Positions 17,771 through 27,006 of a stretch of 64,000 bases of DNA are shown here, piece by piece. Positions within the stretch are counted from its first letter, which is position 1. Each line of letters opens with the position of its first letter. The notes under the pieces are model-generated. The model was not told where the DNA came from and ran no database searches. It was given only the letters and a program-made list of their open reading frames with translations. The DNA lies in the NCBI GenBank assembly GCA_963756495.1, contig CAVWNS010000014.1, positions 434,001 through 498,000 on the forward strand. The letters are read 5' to 3'. Source of the DNA: DATFDN01 sp963756495. GTDB taxonomy: Bacteria; Pseudomonadota; Alphaproteobacteria; Acetobacterales; Acetobacteraceae. A program made the translations under genes and the position numbers.

Positions 17771-19197
17771 CATTACAGTTGCGCTTTCCTATGGTGAGCT
17801 GCGCGAGCGGCGGCTTGATGGGCCCGTCTCCAGAGTGACCAGGCGATGATGTGCGCGGGTTGGATGCGTCGTCTTGCAAGCCGCGTTGCTATGCGCCGGA
17901 TTTCCTGGACCGACCAGCGGATGAGGTCCGGGTCCGCGGCATCCGCCTCGGCGGGGTTTTTTTCGGCGTGGCCGCCACTGCATTGGCCTTGTTGCGAATG
18001 ATCGCCATCATGGCGAAGGCGAGCATCACGAGCGAGACGTGCCGATGCCATCCGTGCCAGGACCGGGTCTCATTGTGATCGAGGCCAAGCTCGTTCTTGG
18101 CGGTCTCGAAGCTGTCTTCGATGGACCAACGATGACCTTCGACGGCAACCAGCGTGGCGATTGGGGTTCCGGTCGGACACCAGGTCGAGAAGAATGCCAT
18201 CTCGCCGTTGGCGATATGGCGACGGATCAGCAATCCGCGCGTCCATGCCTCGTCTTCCGCGCCGCCGAACTCACCGGCTTTGAGGTCGGCGAGTTCCACG
18301 TAGCACCACTCGTGCAGGCGCGGCCCCTTGGTCCCGGCCCCGGCCGACAGGCGCTGCCAGTCTGCCGTGGCCCGGGACGCGGCGATCGCCTCGGCGCTAC
18401 CCGCGATCAGTTGTCTTTTGCCCCAGGAATGGAACCGATGCGCGCCGGTCACCCCGAGCACGTAGCCACGGTCGGCCCGGCGCAGCACCTGCTCGACCTC
18501 GCCGACGCCATAGACGGCGTCGGCGGCCACCCACGCGAACGGTACGTTCGCGGCCAACGCACGCTTGATCATCTGCACGGCGATGCGCGGCTTGGTCGCG
18601 AAGCTGATGTCACTTCGCACATGTGCGCTGGCCAACCGGGCCGGGTCGTCGGTCCAGGCTTTCGGCAGATACAGTGATCGGTCGATGAAGGCGTGGCCGT
18701 GGCGCGAGGCATAGGCGGCGAACACGCCGATCTGGCAGTTGGTGATCTTGCCCGCCGATCCCGTGTATTGCCGCGCAACCCCGCACGACGCGCGGCCCTG
18801 CTTGAGGAATCCGGTCTCGTCGATGACCAGCACCGCGCCGCTGTCACTCAGCGCCTCAACAACATACTCCCGCACGACGTCGCGCAGAGCATCCGCGTCC
18901 CATTGGCCGCGTCCCAGCACCGACTGTTGCCGCCACGGGCCAGGATCACCTGCCGCTTCCGCTCGCATCCAGCCGGTCTTGCGCCGTTCCTCGCCGAGCA
19001 GACCATCCAGGAAAAGCCCGGCCGAGACCGCCATCCGCTCCTGCTTGAACAGCGAACGCATCCGCGCTTTGACGTCACGCAGCGACGAGGCCCAAAGCTC
19101 CAGCGTCGTCTCGATCGATGCTCCCGGCACCACGATCTCCGAATCGAGTCATGGTTCCGCATCCATTCAGAGTTCAGAGGTCAGCGCAACTGTAATG
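17771..19197 (-). mobile_element. IS701-family insertion sequence, copy 1
   Basis: The element is 1427 bp. Terminal inverted repeats are cattacagttgcgc at the left and its complement at the right. It is flanked by the four-base direct repeat CTAG (17767-17770 and 19198-19201), matching the YTAG-like target known for IS701. It interrupts the permease gene after about 30 codons. Its transposase reads on the minus strand. A near-identical copy in opposite orientation lies 1.33 kb downstream. Confidence 0.93.
17889..19133 (-). CDS. IS701-family transposase, copy 1
   Basis: The 414-residue product is intact. DDE-type residues are seen in VLVIDETGFLKQGRASCG, FAWVAADAVYGVGEVEQ and HRWSIEDSFETAKNELGLDH. 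The GTG start at 19133 is the first in frame after the right terminal repeat. It differs from copy 2 by only two residues that I can find (Pro3 for Ser3, and Ser for Ala in AFIDRSLYLPKA), so the two copies split recently. The C-terminal tail is a basic run. Confidence 0.92.
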   Translation of the reverse strand: MVPGASIETTLELWASSLRDVKARMRSLFKQERMAVSAGLFLDGLLGEERRKTGWMRAEAAGDPGPWRQQSVLGRGQWDADALRDVVREYVVEALSDSGAVLVIDETGFLKQGRASCGVARQYTGSAGKITNCQIGVFAAYASRHGHAFIDRSLYLPKAWTDDPARLASAHVRSDISFATKPRIAVQMIKRALAANVPFAWVAADAVYGVGEVEQVLRRADRGYVLGVTGAHRFHSWGKRQLIAGSAEAIAASRATADWQRLSAGAGTKGPRLHEWCYVELADLKAGEFGGAEDEAWTRGLLIRRHIANGEMAFFSTWCPTGTPIATLVAVEGHRWSIEDSFETAKNELGLDHNETRSWHGWHRHVSLVMLAFAMMAIIRNKANAVAATPKKTPPRRMPRTRTSSAGRSRKSGA

Positions 19198-20529
19198 CTA
19201 GGCCCGGTCTCGCTGATGGGCCTGGGAATCGGCTGCATCATCGGCGCGGGGATATCTTCGTGCTCACCGGCAAGGCAGCGGCGAGCTACGCGGGTCCGGC
19301 GATCTCGCTCTCCTTCGTCTTCCGGCATTGCCTGCACCTTCGTAGGCCTCTGCTACGCCGAGCCGGCAGCGATGACCCGGCCTCGGGCAGCGCCTATACC
19401 TAAACCTACGCAACGGTGGGCGAGATCTTCGCCTGGATCATCGGCTAGGACCTGATCCTGGAATACGCGATGGGCGCATCCACGGTGGCGGTCGGCTGGT
19501 CGGGCTATTTCGTCAGCCTGTTGCAGAGTTTCGGGATCAACTTTCCGGCGCAGTGGCCGGCCCGACCAGCGAGGCGGTGATGCGCGCGCACGGGACGTTG
19601 GTCACGGGGGTGTTCAACCTGCCTGCCGTGCTGATCGTCGCGGCGCTGACGATCCTGTCGATGCTGGGCACCTGCGAGTTGACGCGGGTGAACAATGTGA
19701 TGGTCGGCTTCAAGCTGTTCATCGTGCTCGTCGTCATCTTGGTCGCCGCCGCCTATGTCGATCGGGCACACGGGTCGCCGTTCATCCCGGCCAAACACGG
19801 GCAGGTTCGGCTGGAGCGGCATCCTGCGCGGCGCCTCGGTGGTGTTCTTCGCCTATATCGGCTTCGATGCGGTCTCGACGGCGGCGCAGGAAGCACGCAG
19901 GCCGCAGCGGGACATGCCGATCGGCATCCTGGGCTCGCTGATCATCTGCACGGTGCTCTACGTCGGCATCGCGCTGGTGATGACCGGCATCGTGCCGTAC
20001 CAGAACCGGCCAGCACGGCGAACTTGACCAGCAGGGCCAGCCAGCCGATGCTGGTCGCATCGATCGCCATCGCCACCGGGTCGGCGACAACGAGCTGGCT
20101 GACCACGGTGATCTTCGTGCTGCCCCGTTCGGCCAGGCGCGCATCCTGTTCTCGATCGCGCAGGATCGGCTATCAGGCATTGATCGGCACCGTCGTGGCA
20201 GTGGTGGCGGGCACCTTCCCGATCGGCCGGCTGGGCGAGATGGTCAGCATCGGGACGCTGTTCGCCTTCCTGTTGGTGTGCCTGGCCGTGATCCAGCTGC
20301 GGCGGAGCCGCCCGCGTGTCCATCGTCCGTTCCGCACCCCGGCCGTGCCCTGGGTGCCGCTGTTCGGGATCGGCTTCTCGCTGTTGCTGATGCTCGGCCT
20401 GCCACTGGCCACCTGGCTGCGGCTGATCGTCTGGCTGGCGATCGGCCCGGTGATCTATTTCGGCTATGGACATCGCCACAGCGTCGTAGCGGAGGCGCCG
20501 GGGGCATGATGGCAGCGGCTTGTCCTTAG

Positions 20530-21956
20530 CATTACAGTTGCGCTGACCTCTGAACTCTGAATGGATGCGGAACCATGACTCGATTCGGAGATCGTGGTGT
20601 CGGGAGCATCGATCGAGACGACGCTGGAGCTTTGGGCCTCGTCGCTGCGTGACGTCAAAGCGCGGATGCGTTCGCTGTTCAAGCAGGAGCGGATGGCGGT
20701 CTCGGCCGGGCTTTTCCTGGATGGTCTGCTCGGCGAGGAACGGCGCAAGACCGGCTGGATGCGAGCGGAAGCGGCAGGTGATCCTGGCCCGTGGCGGCAA
20801 CAGTCGGTGCTGGGACGCGGCCAATGGGACGCGGATGCTCTGCGCGACGTCGTGCGGGAGTATGTTGTTGAGGCGCTGAGTGACAGCGGCGCGGTGCTGG
20901 TCATCGACGAGACCGGATTCCTCAAGCAGGGCCGCGCGTCGTGCGGGGTTGCGCGGCAATACACGGGATCGGCGGGCAAGATCACCAACTGCCAGATCGG
21001 CGTGTTCGCCGCCTATGCCTCGCGCCACGGCCACGCCTTCATCGACCGAGCACTGTATCTGCCGAAAGCCTGGACCGACGACCCGGCCCGGTTGGCCAGC
21101 GCACATGTGCGAAGTGACATCAGCTTCGCGACCAAGCCGCGCATCGCCGTGCAGATGATCAAGCGTGCGTTGGCCGCGAACGTACCGTTCGCGTGGGTGG
21201 CCGCCGACGCCGTCTATGGCGTCGGCGAGGTCGAGCAGGTGCTGCGCCGGGCCGACCGTGGCTACGTGCTCGGGGTGACCGGCGCGCATCGGTTCCATTC
21301 CTGGGGCAAAAGACAACTGATCGCGGGTAGCGCCGAGGCGATCGCCGCGTCCCGGGCCACGGCAGACTGGCAGCGCCTGTCGGCCGGGGCCGGGACCAAG
21401 GGGCCGCGCCTGCACGAGTGGTGCTACGTGGAACTCGCCGACCTCAAAGCCGGTGAGTTCGGCGGCGCGGAAGACGAGGCATGGACGCGCGGATTGCTGA
21501 TCCGTCGCCATATCGCCAACGGCGAGATGGCATTCTTCTCGACCTGGTGTCCGACCGGAACCCCAATCGCCACGCTGGTTGCCGTCGAAGGTCATCGTTG
21601 GTCCATCGAAGACAGCTTCGAGACCGCCAAGAACGAGCTTGGCCTCGATCACAATGAGACCCGGTCCTGGCACGGATGGCATCGGCACGTCTCGCTCGTG
21701 ATGCTCGCCTTCGCCATGATGGCGATCATTCGCAACAAGGCCAATGCAGTGGCGGCCACGCCGAAAAAAACCCCGCCGAGGCGGATGCCGCGGACCCGGA
21801 CCTCATCCGCTGGTCGGTCCAGGAAATCCGGCGCATAGCAACGCGGCTTGCAAGACGACGCATCCAACCCGCGCACATCATCGCCTGGTCACTCTGGAGA
21901 CGGGCCCATCAAGCCGCCGCTCGCGCAGCTCACCATAGGAAAGCGCAACTGTAATG
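20530..21956 (+). mobile_element. IS701-family insertion sequence, copy 2
   Basis: This element is also 1427 bp, with the same terminal repeats as copy 1 but in opposite orientation. Its direct repeat is TTAG (20526-20529 and 21957-21960), different from the CTAG of copy 1, so each copy inserted independently. The target was the junction between the permease 3' flank and the left end of a partial IS5/IS427-type element. Confidence 0.93.
20594..21838 (+). CDS. IS701-family transposase, copy 2
   Basis: The 414-residue product is intact, with the same three acidic motifs as copy 1 (IDETGF, AADAVYG, RWSIEDSFETAK). It begins MVSGASIETT and has AFIDRALYLPKA. With two intact and nearly identical transposase genes in this window the family is probably still active in the strain. 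The two copies face away from the permease remnant between them. Confidence 0.92.
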   Translation: MVSGASIETTLELWASSLRDVKARMRSLFKQERMAVSAGLFLDGLLGEERRKTGWMRAEAAGDPGPWRQQSVLGRGQWDADALRDVVREYVVEALSDSGAVLVIDETGFLKQGRASCGVARQYTGSAGKITNCQIGVFAAYASRHGHAFIDRALYLPKAWTDDPARLASAHVRSDISFATKPRIAVQMIKRALAANVPFAWVAADAVYGVGEVEQVLRRADRGYVLGVTGAHRFHSWGKRQLIAGSAEAIAASRATADWQRLSAGAGTKGPRLHEWCYVELADLKAGEFGGAEDEAWTRGLLIRRHIANGEMAFFSTWCPTGTPIATLVAVEGHRWSIEDSFETAKNELGLDHNETRSWHGWHRHVSLVMLAFAMMAIIRNKANAVAATPKKTPPRRMPRTRTSSAGRSRKSGA

Positions 21957-21959
21957 TTA

Positions 21960-22372
21960 GTGTCCATCCGAGAACATCTTGCGCTGCGTGAGATGCTTGT
22001 GATCCCATGATGGTGGCCTGACTGATGGGAGCGGCGGCGTGTGGACGAGGAGAACCGTGGTCGCTACGACCGCACGAAGCTGCGTTATCCCAGTGACCTC
22101 ACTGACGAGGAATGGGCGCTCATCGGGCGGTCGATCCCGCCTACCAAGCGCGGCGGCAACAAGCGCACGGTGGAGGTGAGCGAGATAGTCAACGGGGTCA
22201 TGTATATCCTCAGCACGGGCTGCCAATGGACCGCGCGGCCGAAGCACCTGCCCGCGCAGTACCGGTCAACGACTACGTCCGGCGCTGGGGTCACGACGGC
22301 ACACTCGACCGCATCCACCATGCGCTCTACGTCCAGTGCCGTGAACACGTCGGACGGCAAGCCACCTTCCGC
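21960..22372 (+). mobile_element. partial IS5-family (IS427-like) element
   Basis: The left end gtgtccatcc follows TTA, a TNA-type target. The transposase start at 22041 (MDEENRGRYDRTKLRYPSDL) matches the full copy at 39354 closely for about 75 residues. It then shifts frame near 22260 and continues as DYVRRWGHDGTLDRIHHALY. Similarity stops near 22370, so about half of the element, including its right end and catalytic C-terminus, is gone. IS701 copy 2 sits at its left boundary. Confidence 0.85.
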
Positions 22373-22700
22373 TGACTTTCCATCGGCTTCGCCACCGGAA
22401 CCTCACATGGGGTTTGTCCTGTCAAGCGTGCATGATCAGCCTCGACGAAGGCGTGGGATCCGTGGTTCGAGCCCCTCTCTCGTCATACGGCACAAGCGGC
22501 CGCATCACCTCACATCCGGTCGGACCGTATGCGGTCCGGACCACAACCCCGCATGCCTGCGGGTGCAGGGCTCGGAGGGGTGGGATCCTTCTTGGGGGCA
22601 CGGCATATCGCAGCCACGGTTCCGCTCGGTCACCATACACCCCGGATCCGGCGGCTCAGCGCAGCCGATCCGCGGATTGGGTTGCGTGACGGCCGTTGCG
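22373..22700. other. unassigned segment inside the IS pile-up
   Basis: About 330 bases lie between the broken IS5 copy and the IS110 remnant. No frame looks like a known protein. A short hairpin, cggaccg-tatg-cggtccg, lies near 22522-22539. A tRNA-T-arm-like string (gtggttcgagcccc) lies near 22462. The segment may be the 3' part of another mobile element, but I cannot name it. Confidence 0.35.
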
Positions 22701-22839
22701 TCAGGCCGCCTTCGCTGATTTCAGTTCGGCGCCGCTCGGCACCAGTCCCTGGGTGACGAACCGCCAGAGCGCGATCAGCAGCTTTCGCGCCAGCGCCACG
22801 ATGGCGATGCGCTTGATCCGACCACGCCCCGCGCGCACC

Positions 22840-24066
22840 CAGGGCAATCGCTTGAACCGGGCGAGGGGAGATTCCGGCGCGGCGTGAAATCTGAAATCGT
22901 GGGAGACCTCTCCTGAGGAGGTTTCCCGATGGCTGGCCCGGCTCTGCTCGACCATTTTTCGGCGCTCGACGATCCGCGTCAGCCCGGCAAGGTGGTTTAT
23001 CCGCTGCCCGAGGTCATGCGGGTCGTTGTGTGCGCGACGCTGGCCGGGGCCGAGGACTTCGTCGCGATGTGGGTCTGGGGCCGCAAGAAGCTCGCGTTCC
23101 TACGGACCCTGCTGCCGTTTAAGCGAGGCATCCCGTCGCACGACACGCTCAACGACGTGATGAATGCGCTTGATCCCGGCCTGTTCTGCGAATGCTTCAC
23201 CGCCTGGGTCGAGGGCTTGCGCGAGGACGCGCCGGATATCGTCGCCATCGACGGCAAGACCTCGCGGCGGGCCCGGCGCGGCGACGCGCATCCGTTGCAC
23301 GTCGTCAGCGCCTGGGCGGCGCGCCAGCGGCTCGTGCTGGGCCAGCAGGCGGTCGGCACGAAGTCCAACGAGATCGTCGCCATCCCGCTGCTGCTGGACG
23401 CCTCCACCTGACTGGCGCCTTGGTCACCATCGATGCGATGGGATGCCAGACCAAGATCGCTCAGGCAGTCATCGACCGCGGCGCAGACTACCTGCTGGCG
23501 CTCAAGGACAATCAGCGCAGCCTGGCCGACGAGGTGGAAACGTTCTTCGAAACCCCCACCGAACGCCGTGGCGAGGCGTTCGAGACCATCGACGCCGACC
23601 ACGGCCGCATCGAGACCCGCCGCCACGGGCTCAGCTATGACGTGGACTGGCTGACCACCGAGCGGCGCTTCCCGGGCGAGCCACGCTTCCCCGGCCTGCG
23701 CGCCATCGCCATGGTCGAGGCAACCGTCGAGCGGGACGGCACAACCACCACGGCACGCCGCTTCTTCCTGTCGTCGCTGGCCATGGACGCCCGAATGCTT
23801 GCGCGCGCCGTGCGGGCGCACTGGGGTATTGAGAACCGCTTGCATTGGGTGCTCGACGTGGTGTTCCACGACGATCTGATGCGCCTGCGGACCGCAGCAT
23901 GGACCGAAAAACATGGCCACCATCAAGCACATGGCGATGAACCTCATCCGCGCCGCCCCAGGCAAGGACAGCCTCAAGGTCAGACGCAAAACCGCAGCCT
24001 GGGACCAAAGCTACCGTCGCGCCCTCATCACCAGAACAGCTCAGTGACCTTCAAGCGATTCCCCTG
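22840..24066 (+). mobile_element. ISAs1-family insertion sequence nested in an IS110 remnant
   Basis: The ends are inverted repeats, cagggcaatcgcttgaa at the left against the complement of ttcaagcgattcccctg at the right, with one mismatch. Flanking 10-base sequences cgcgcgcacc (22830-22839) and ctcgcgcacc (24067-24076) look like a target duplication with one difference. The element is about 1227 bp and carries one frameshifted transposase gene. Confidence 0.82.
22929..24046 (+). pseudogene. ISAs1-family transposase, frameshifted
   Basis: The N-terminal part (MAGPALLDHFSALDDPRQPG, then DIVAIDGKTSRRARRG) runs to a stop near 23409. The next part (LTGALVTIDAMGCQTKIAQA to HWGIENRLHWVLDVVFHDD) is in another frame. 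A third frame near 23893 gives NMATIKHMAMNLIRAAPGK and ends at 24046. DDE residues remain in IDGKTSRR, TIDAMGCQ and the WGIENRLHW block. GGAGG precedes the ATG by a few bases. Two frame breaks make it inactive as read. Confidence 0.85.
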
Positions 24067-24257
24067 CTCGCGCACCCGCTCGCGATACCAGACGCTCAAG
24101 GCACTCTGCGGCTGGTTGCGCAGCCAGAACCAGGCCAGCTGCACCATGGCTCGACGCAGCCGGGCGTTGCCGGCCTTCGATATTCCCTGCTCGTTGTCGA
24201 GCCTGAAGTTGACCCGGTTTGGTGGAGCCCTTCAGGCTCACCAACGGAGGCTTCACG

Positions 24258-24581
24258 ATGCCCAAGACACGCGCACCTTATTCGTCTGAGTTCCGCCGAC
24301 AGATGGTCGATCTTGTTCGCGCCGGCCGCGATCCCGCTGACTTGGCCCGCGAGTTCGAGCCGACGGCGCAGTCGATCTGCCACTGGGTCACGCAGGCGGA
24401 CCGGCAAGAGGGCCGCCGGGAGGAGAAGGGCGACGGTCTGGCCGCGGCCGAGCGTGACGAGCTGGCCCGGCTGCGGCGTGAGAACAAGCAGCTGCGGCTG
24501 GAGCGCGACATTCTCTCTCGAGCGGCGGCCTGGTTCGCACGCGAGACCGGCGCGATTCCGTCCGGGTCTTCGAATTCATGA
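24258..24581 (+). CDS. IS3-family transposase OrfA
   Basis: The 107-residue product has an N-terminal helix-turn-helix (FRRQMVDLVRAGRDPADLAR and SICHWVTQADRQ). A leucine-zipper-like helix (ELARLRRENKQLRLERDILS) completes the standard IS3 OrfA architecture. GGAGG precedes the ATG. Its stop overlaps the start of orfB as ATGA at 24578-24581, the usual coupling for IS3 OrfA/OrfB. Because orfB is truncated the protein cannot support transposition alone. Confidence 0.88.
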   Translation: MPKTRAPYSSEFRRQMVDLVRAGRDPADLAREFEPTAQSICHWVTQADRQEGRREEKGDGLAAAERDELARLRRENKQLRLERDILSRAAAWFARETGAIPSGSSNS

Positions 24582-24790
24582 GCGCGCACCAGGCCAGCTT
24601 CCCGATCGCAACCATGGCACGCGTGCTCGGCGTGTCCGAGGCCGGGTATCATGCGTGGCGGCAACGGCCGCCGTCGGCGCACGCGGTTGCTGACGCCGCG
24701 CTGCTGAAGCGGGTGCGGACCATACACGCGAGTTCGCGCGAGACGTATGGGGCGCCGCGTGTGCACGCCGAGCTGCGGGCAGGAGGGGAG
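24578..24790 (+). pseudogene. IS3-family transposase OrfB, N-terminal fragment
   Basis: About 70 codons remain, starting MSAHQASFPIATMARVLGVS and carrying the HTH_21-like segment AALLKRVRTIHASSRETYGA followed by PRVHAEL. The integrase (rve) catalytic core is absent. After about 24780 the frame runs into unrelated sequence and stops at 24817. Confidence 0.85.
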
Positions 24791-24947
24791 AGCGACTGTC
24801 TTGTTCGTCAAGCGTGATCCGATGAGTTTAGGGTTTCGCGAGCGGTGTGGGCGGATCAAGGCTGGCACTGTCCGGCCAGCGCCGTCGGCGGCTGCGGCCT
24901 TGACCCGCCGACCTCGTCGCGAGGCGGGCTCACCCTCGGTTCGACGG

Positions 24948-25288
24948 TCAGACATGCTTGGCCTCGTCCCATTTGGTGGCTGTGCGCAGGACGGCGTTGA
25001 GCACCACCAGCAGCTTGCGCGCGACGGCGATGAGGGCGGCGAGCTTGGCTTTGCCCCGGCCGATCAGCCGCTGGTAGAAGGCCGCAAATGCCGGGCTGCG
25101 CTTGGACGCGACCAAGGCGGCCATGAACAACGCGGAGCGGACGCTGCTGCGGCCGCCGCCGATGAAGCTTTTGCCGCGCCACTGGCCCGACTGCCGGGTC
25201 CAAGGCGCCAGCCCGTACAAAGCGGCAATGCGCCGCCGGTCCAACGTGCCGAGCTCCGGCAGTTCGGCCAGCAACGTGCGCGCCGCCA
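24948..25288 (-). pseudogene. IS110-family transposase C-terminal remnant, fused to a TPP enzyme
   Basis: The minus-strand frame reads ARTLLAELPELGTLDRRRIA, SGQWRGKSFIGGGRSSVR, then AFYQRLIGRGKAKLAALI and ends EAKHV* at 24948. This is the transposase_20 part of an IS110 element, of a different subtype from the 22.7-24.2 kb remnant. It continues without a stop into the upstream TPP enzyme frame, making a chance chimera. The 24818-24947 stretch downstream holds only probable IS110 tail sequence. Confidence 0.82.
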
Positions 25289-26904
25289 CCGGCTCGTTGG
25301 CCGCCAGCGCATCGCGCAACGCGGGGCCGAGCCCCGTGGGCTGGTCCACGCGCACGCCGCGCACGCCGAAGTCGCGGGCGATGTCGGCGAAATTGGTCGG
25401 GCCGAAGCGCACCAGCTCGGCCGGATCATCCGCCTTGTTGCCCTGGAGCCGCCGCACGCCGGGCCAGCTCTGGCCGAAGCCGGAGTTGTTGTTCACCACC
25501 AGCACGACGCCGATGCCGCGCCGACGCGCGGTCTCCAGCTCCGTCAGATGATAGTAAACCGCGCCGTCCCCGGTGAAGCAGACCACCTTGCGCTGCGGTG
25601 CCGCGCATTTGGCGCCGAGCGAGGCCGGGAACGACCAGCCGAGCGAGCCGGCGGCGCGCAGATAGGTCTGCCCCGCGCCGTTCAGCTCGATCATCGTGCT
25701 CGTCCAGATCCCGGAGTACCCGGTGTCGGCGACCAGGATGGCGTCGTCGGGCAGCGCGGCGGTGATTTCCGCGCAGAGCCGCTCAACCCGGATCGGCGCG
25801 GCATCGGAGGCGGTCAGCGGCGCCATCTCGGCGCGCCAGGCGGCGACCAGCGCCTGCGCCCCCCGTGCATAGGCGCGGTCGCGCTCCGGCCGGCCGAGCG
25901 CTGCCAGCAGCCTGGCCAACGTGGCCTTCGGGTCGCCCATCAGTCCCAGTGTGTTCCTGTAGTTGCGCCCGAACTCGACCGGGTCGACGTCGATCTGCAC
26001 CACCGGGGTCTCGATCGGCGGAATGCGCCAGGTATGCGTCACCTGATCGCCCGTGTGGCAGCCGACGGACAGCACGAGATCGGCCTGATGCACGATCTGG
26101 TTCGCCGGCGGCGCGGCATAGTTGCCGACGGCTCCGACCGAGAGGTCATGACGGGTCGGAATAATCCCGCGCGCGCCGAGGGAGGTGGCGACGGGTGCCC
26201 CCAGCAGCTCGGCTAGCGCCAACAGCTCCCGCCCCCGAGGCGGTGGCGCCCGCGCCGGCCACGATGGCGACGCGCGAAGCCCGGCGCAGCGCCGCCGCGG
26301 CCTGCTCGATCTCGTCATCGGCGGGCGTCGGCCTGTATGGCGGCAGGGTCAGGGCGAGCGTGCGATCCGCGCCCGCGGGTTCCGTCACGGCGCCGGTCTC
26401 GATCACCTCGGCGAGCAGGCCATTCAGGTCGAGATGGGCGGGCCGGGGCGAGCCGGTGATGGCCTCGCGCCACGCCTGACGGAACAGGCGCGGCAGGTCC
26501 GAAGCGGCCTCGACCGGGGCGGAGAACTTCGTCACCGCCGAAAACAGCGGCGCGTGCGGAATCTCCTGATAGGCATTGCGGTACTGGTGTTCGGCCAGTT
26601 TGCGTCCGGTCAAGGTGACGACGGGGCTGCGGCCGAGCCACGCGTCCTGCAACCCGGCCGCGAGATTGGCGGCGCCGACCGACTGGGCGAAGCACACGCC
26701 CGGCCGCCCGGCGATCCGGGCGTAGCCGTCAGCCATGTAGGCGGTGGCCTTCTCGGCATGGGCCAGCACGCGGGTGACGCCGAGCGTGCCCAGCTCGATC
26801 AGCGTCCGCCGCAGCACGGCGTCCACGAAGAAGACATGCGCGGTACCATTCGCGGCCAGGCTGCGCGCCAGCCACTCGGCGCCGGTGATCGGCTCTCCGC
26901 TCAT
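25288..26904 (-). pseudogene. acetolactate-synthase-like TPP-dependent enzyme, frameshifted and 3'-truncated
   Basis: The first frame starts at ATG 26904 (GGAGGGGG ribosome site) and has TPP pyrimidine-binding features: VLAHAEKATAYMADGYARIA, where HAE carries the catalytic Glu. A one-base gain in a C run near 26230 shifts the frame. The central and C-terminal domains follow, with VGAVGNYAAP, the TPP-diphosphate motif CFTGDGAVYYHLTELETA and VVNNNSGFGQSW. Near 25288 the sequence passes directly into IS110 protein sequence, so the last residues are missing. It would have joined or decarboxylated 2-oxo acids; the substrate is unknown. Confidence 0.82.
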
Positions 26905-27006
26905 GTCCCCCCTCCATGCCCTTTTGCCCACTCTACGCGGCACGGTACGGAACGGAAGCCCGGCGTGGGGTGACCACGCTGGTAGAGGCGCGACCAGCGC
27001 GCCGGC

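Larger units (their letters stand above)
17680..20509 (+). pseudogene. amino-acid permease (APC superfamily), IS-split and decayed
   Basis: Removing IS701 copy 1 and one CTAG joins KSLEQVRASVEGHDKRLPKT to LGPVSLMGLGIGCIIGAG, the expected start of a cationic-amino-acid-type permease. After that the gene has a two-base gain at GI/FVLTGKAAA (near 19250). It also has stop codons in SGSAYT*TYATVGEI (near 19400) and AWIIG*DLILEYAMG (near 19447), and more frame changes near 19800 and 20010. Membrane segments remain readable, for example ASVVFFAYIGFDAVSTAAQE and the last helices ending at 20509. The in-frame stops argue for real decay, not just read error. ATG 17680 or 17686 was the start. Confidence 0.85.
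22701..24205 (-). pseudogene. IS110-family transposase C-terminus, split by ISAs1
   Basis: Reading the minus strand from 24205 gives EQGISKAGNARLRRAMVQLA and WYRERVR. After ISAs1 (22840-24066) is removed it runs on as AGRGRIKRIAIVALARKLLI and ends LVPSGAELKSAKAA* at 22701. This is the C-terminal transposase_20-type half of an IS110/IS1111 element. The N-terminal half was lost where an IS3 remnant begins, at about 24208. The clean in-frame join across the ISAs1 site supports the assigned boundaries. Confidence 0.8.
24208..24790 (+). mobile_element. 3'-truncated IS3-family element
   Basis: The probable left end (ttgacccggtttggtgg) follows the IS110 sequence near 24208. It is succeeded by an intact orfA and the first 70 codons of orfB. 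Similarity to an IS3 orfB stops near 24780, and no right terminal repeat is seen. The element therefore lost its 3' two-thirds, presumably by deletion that joined it to the second IS110 remnant. Boundaries are approximate. Confidence 0.75.

Noticed and set aside
17771..21956. A composite transposon formed by the two IS701 copies
   Set aside because: Each copy has its own four-base target duplication (CTAG and TTAG), so they inserted separately; a mobile unit would share one outer duplication.
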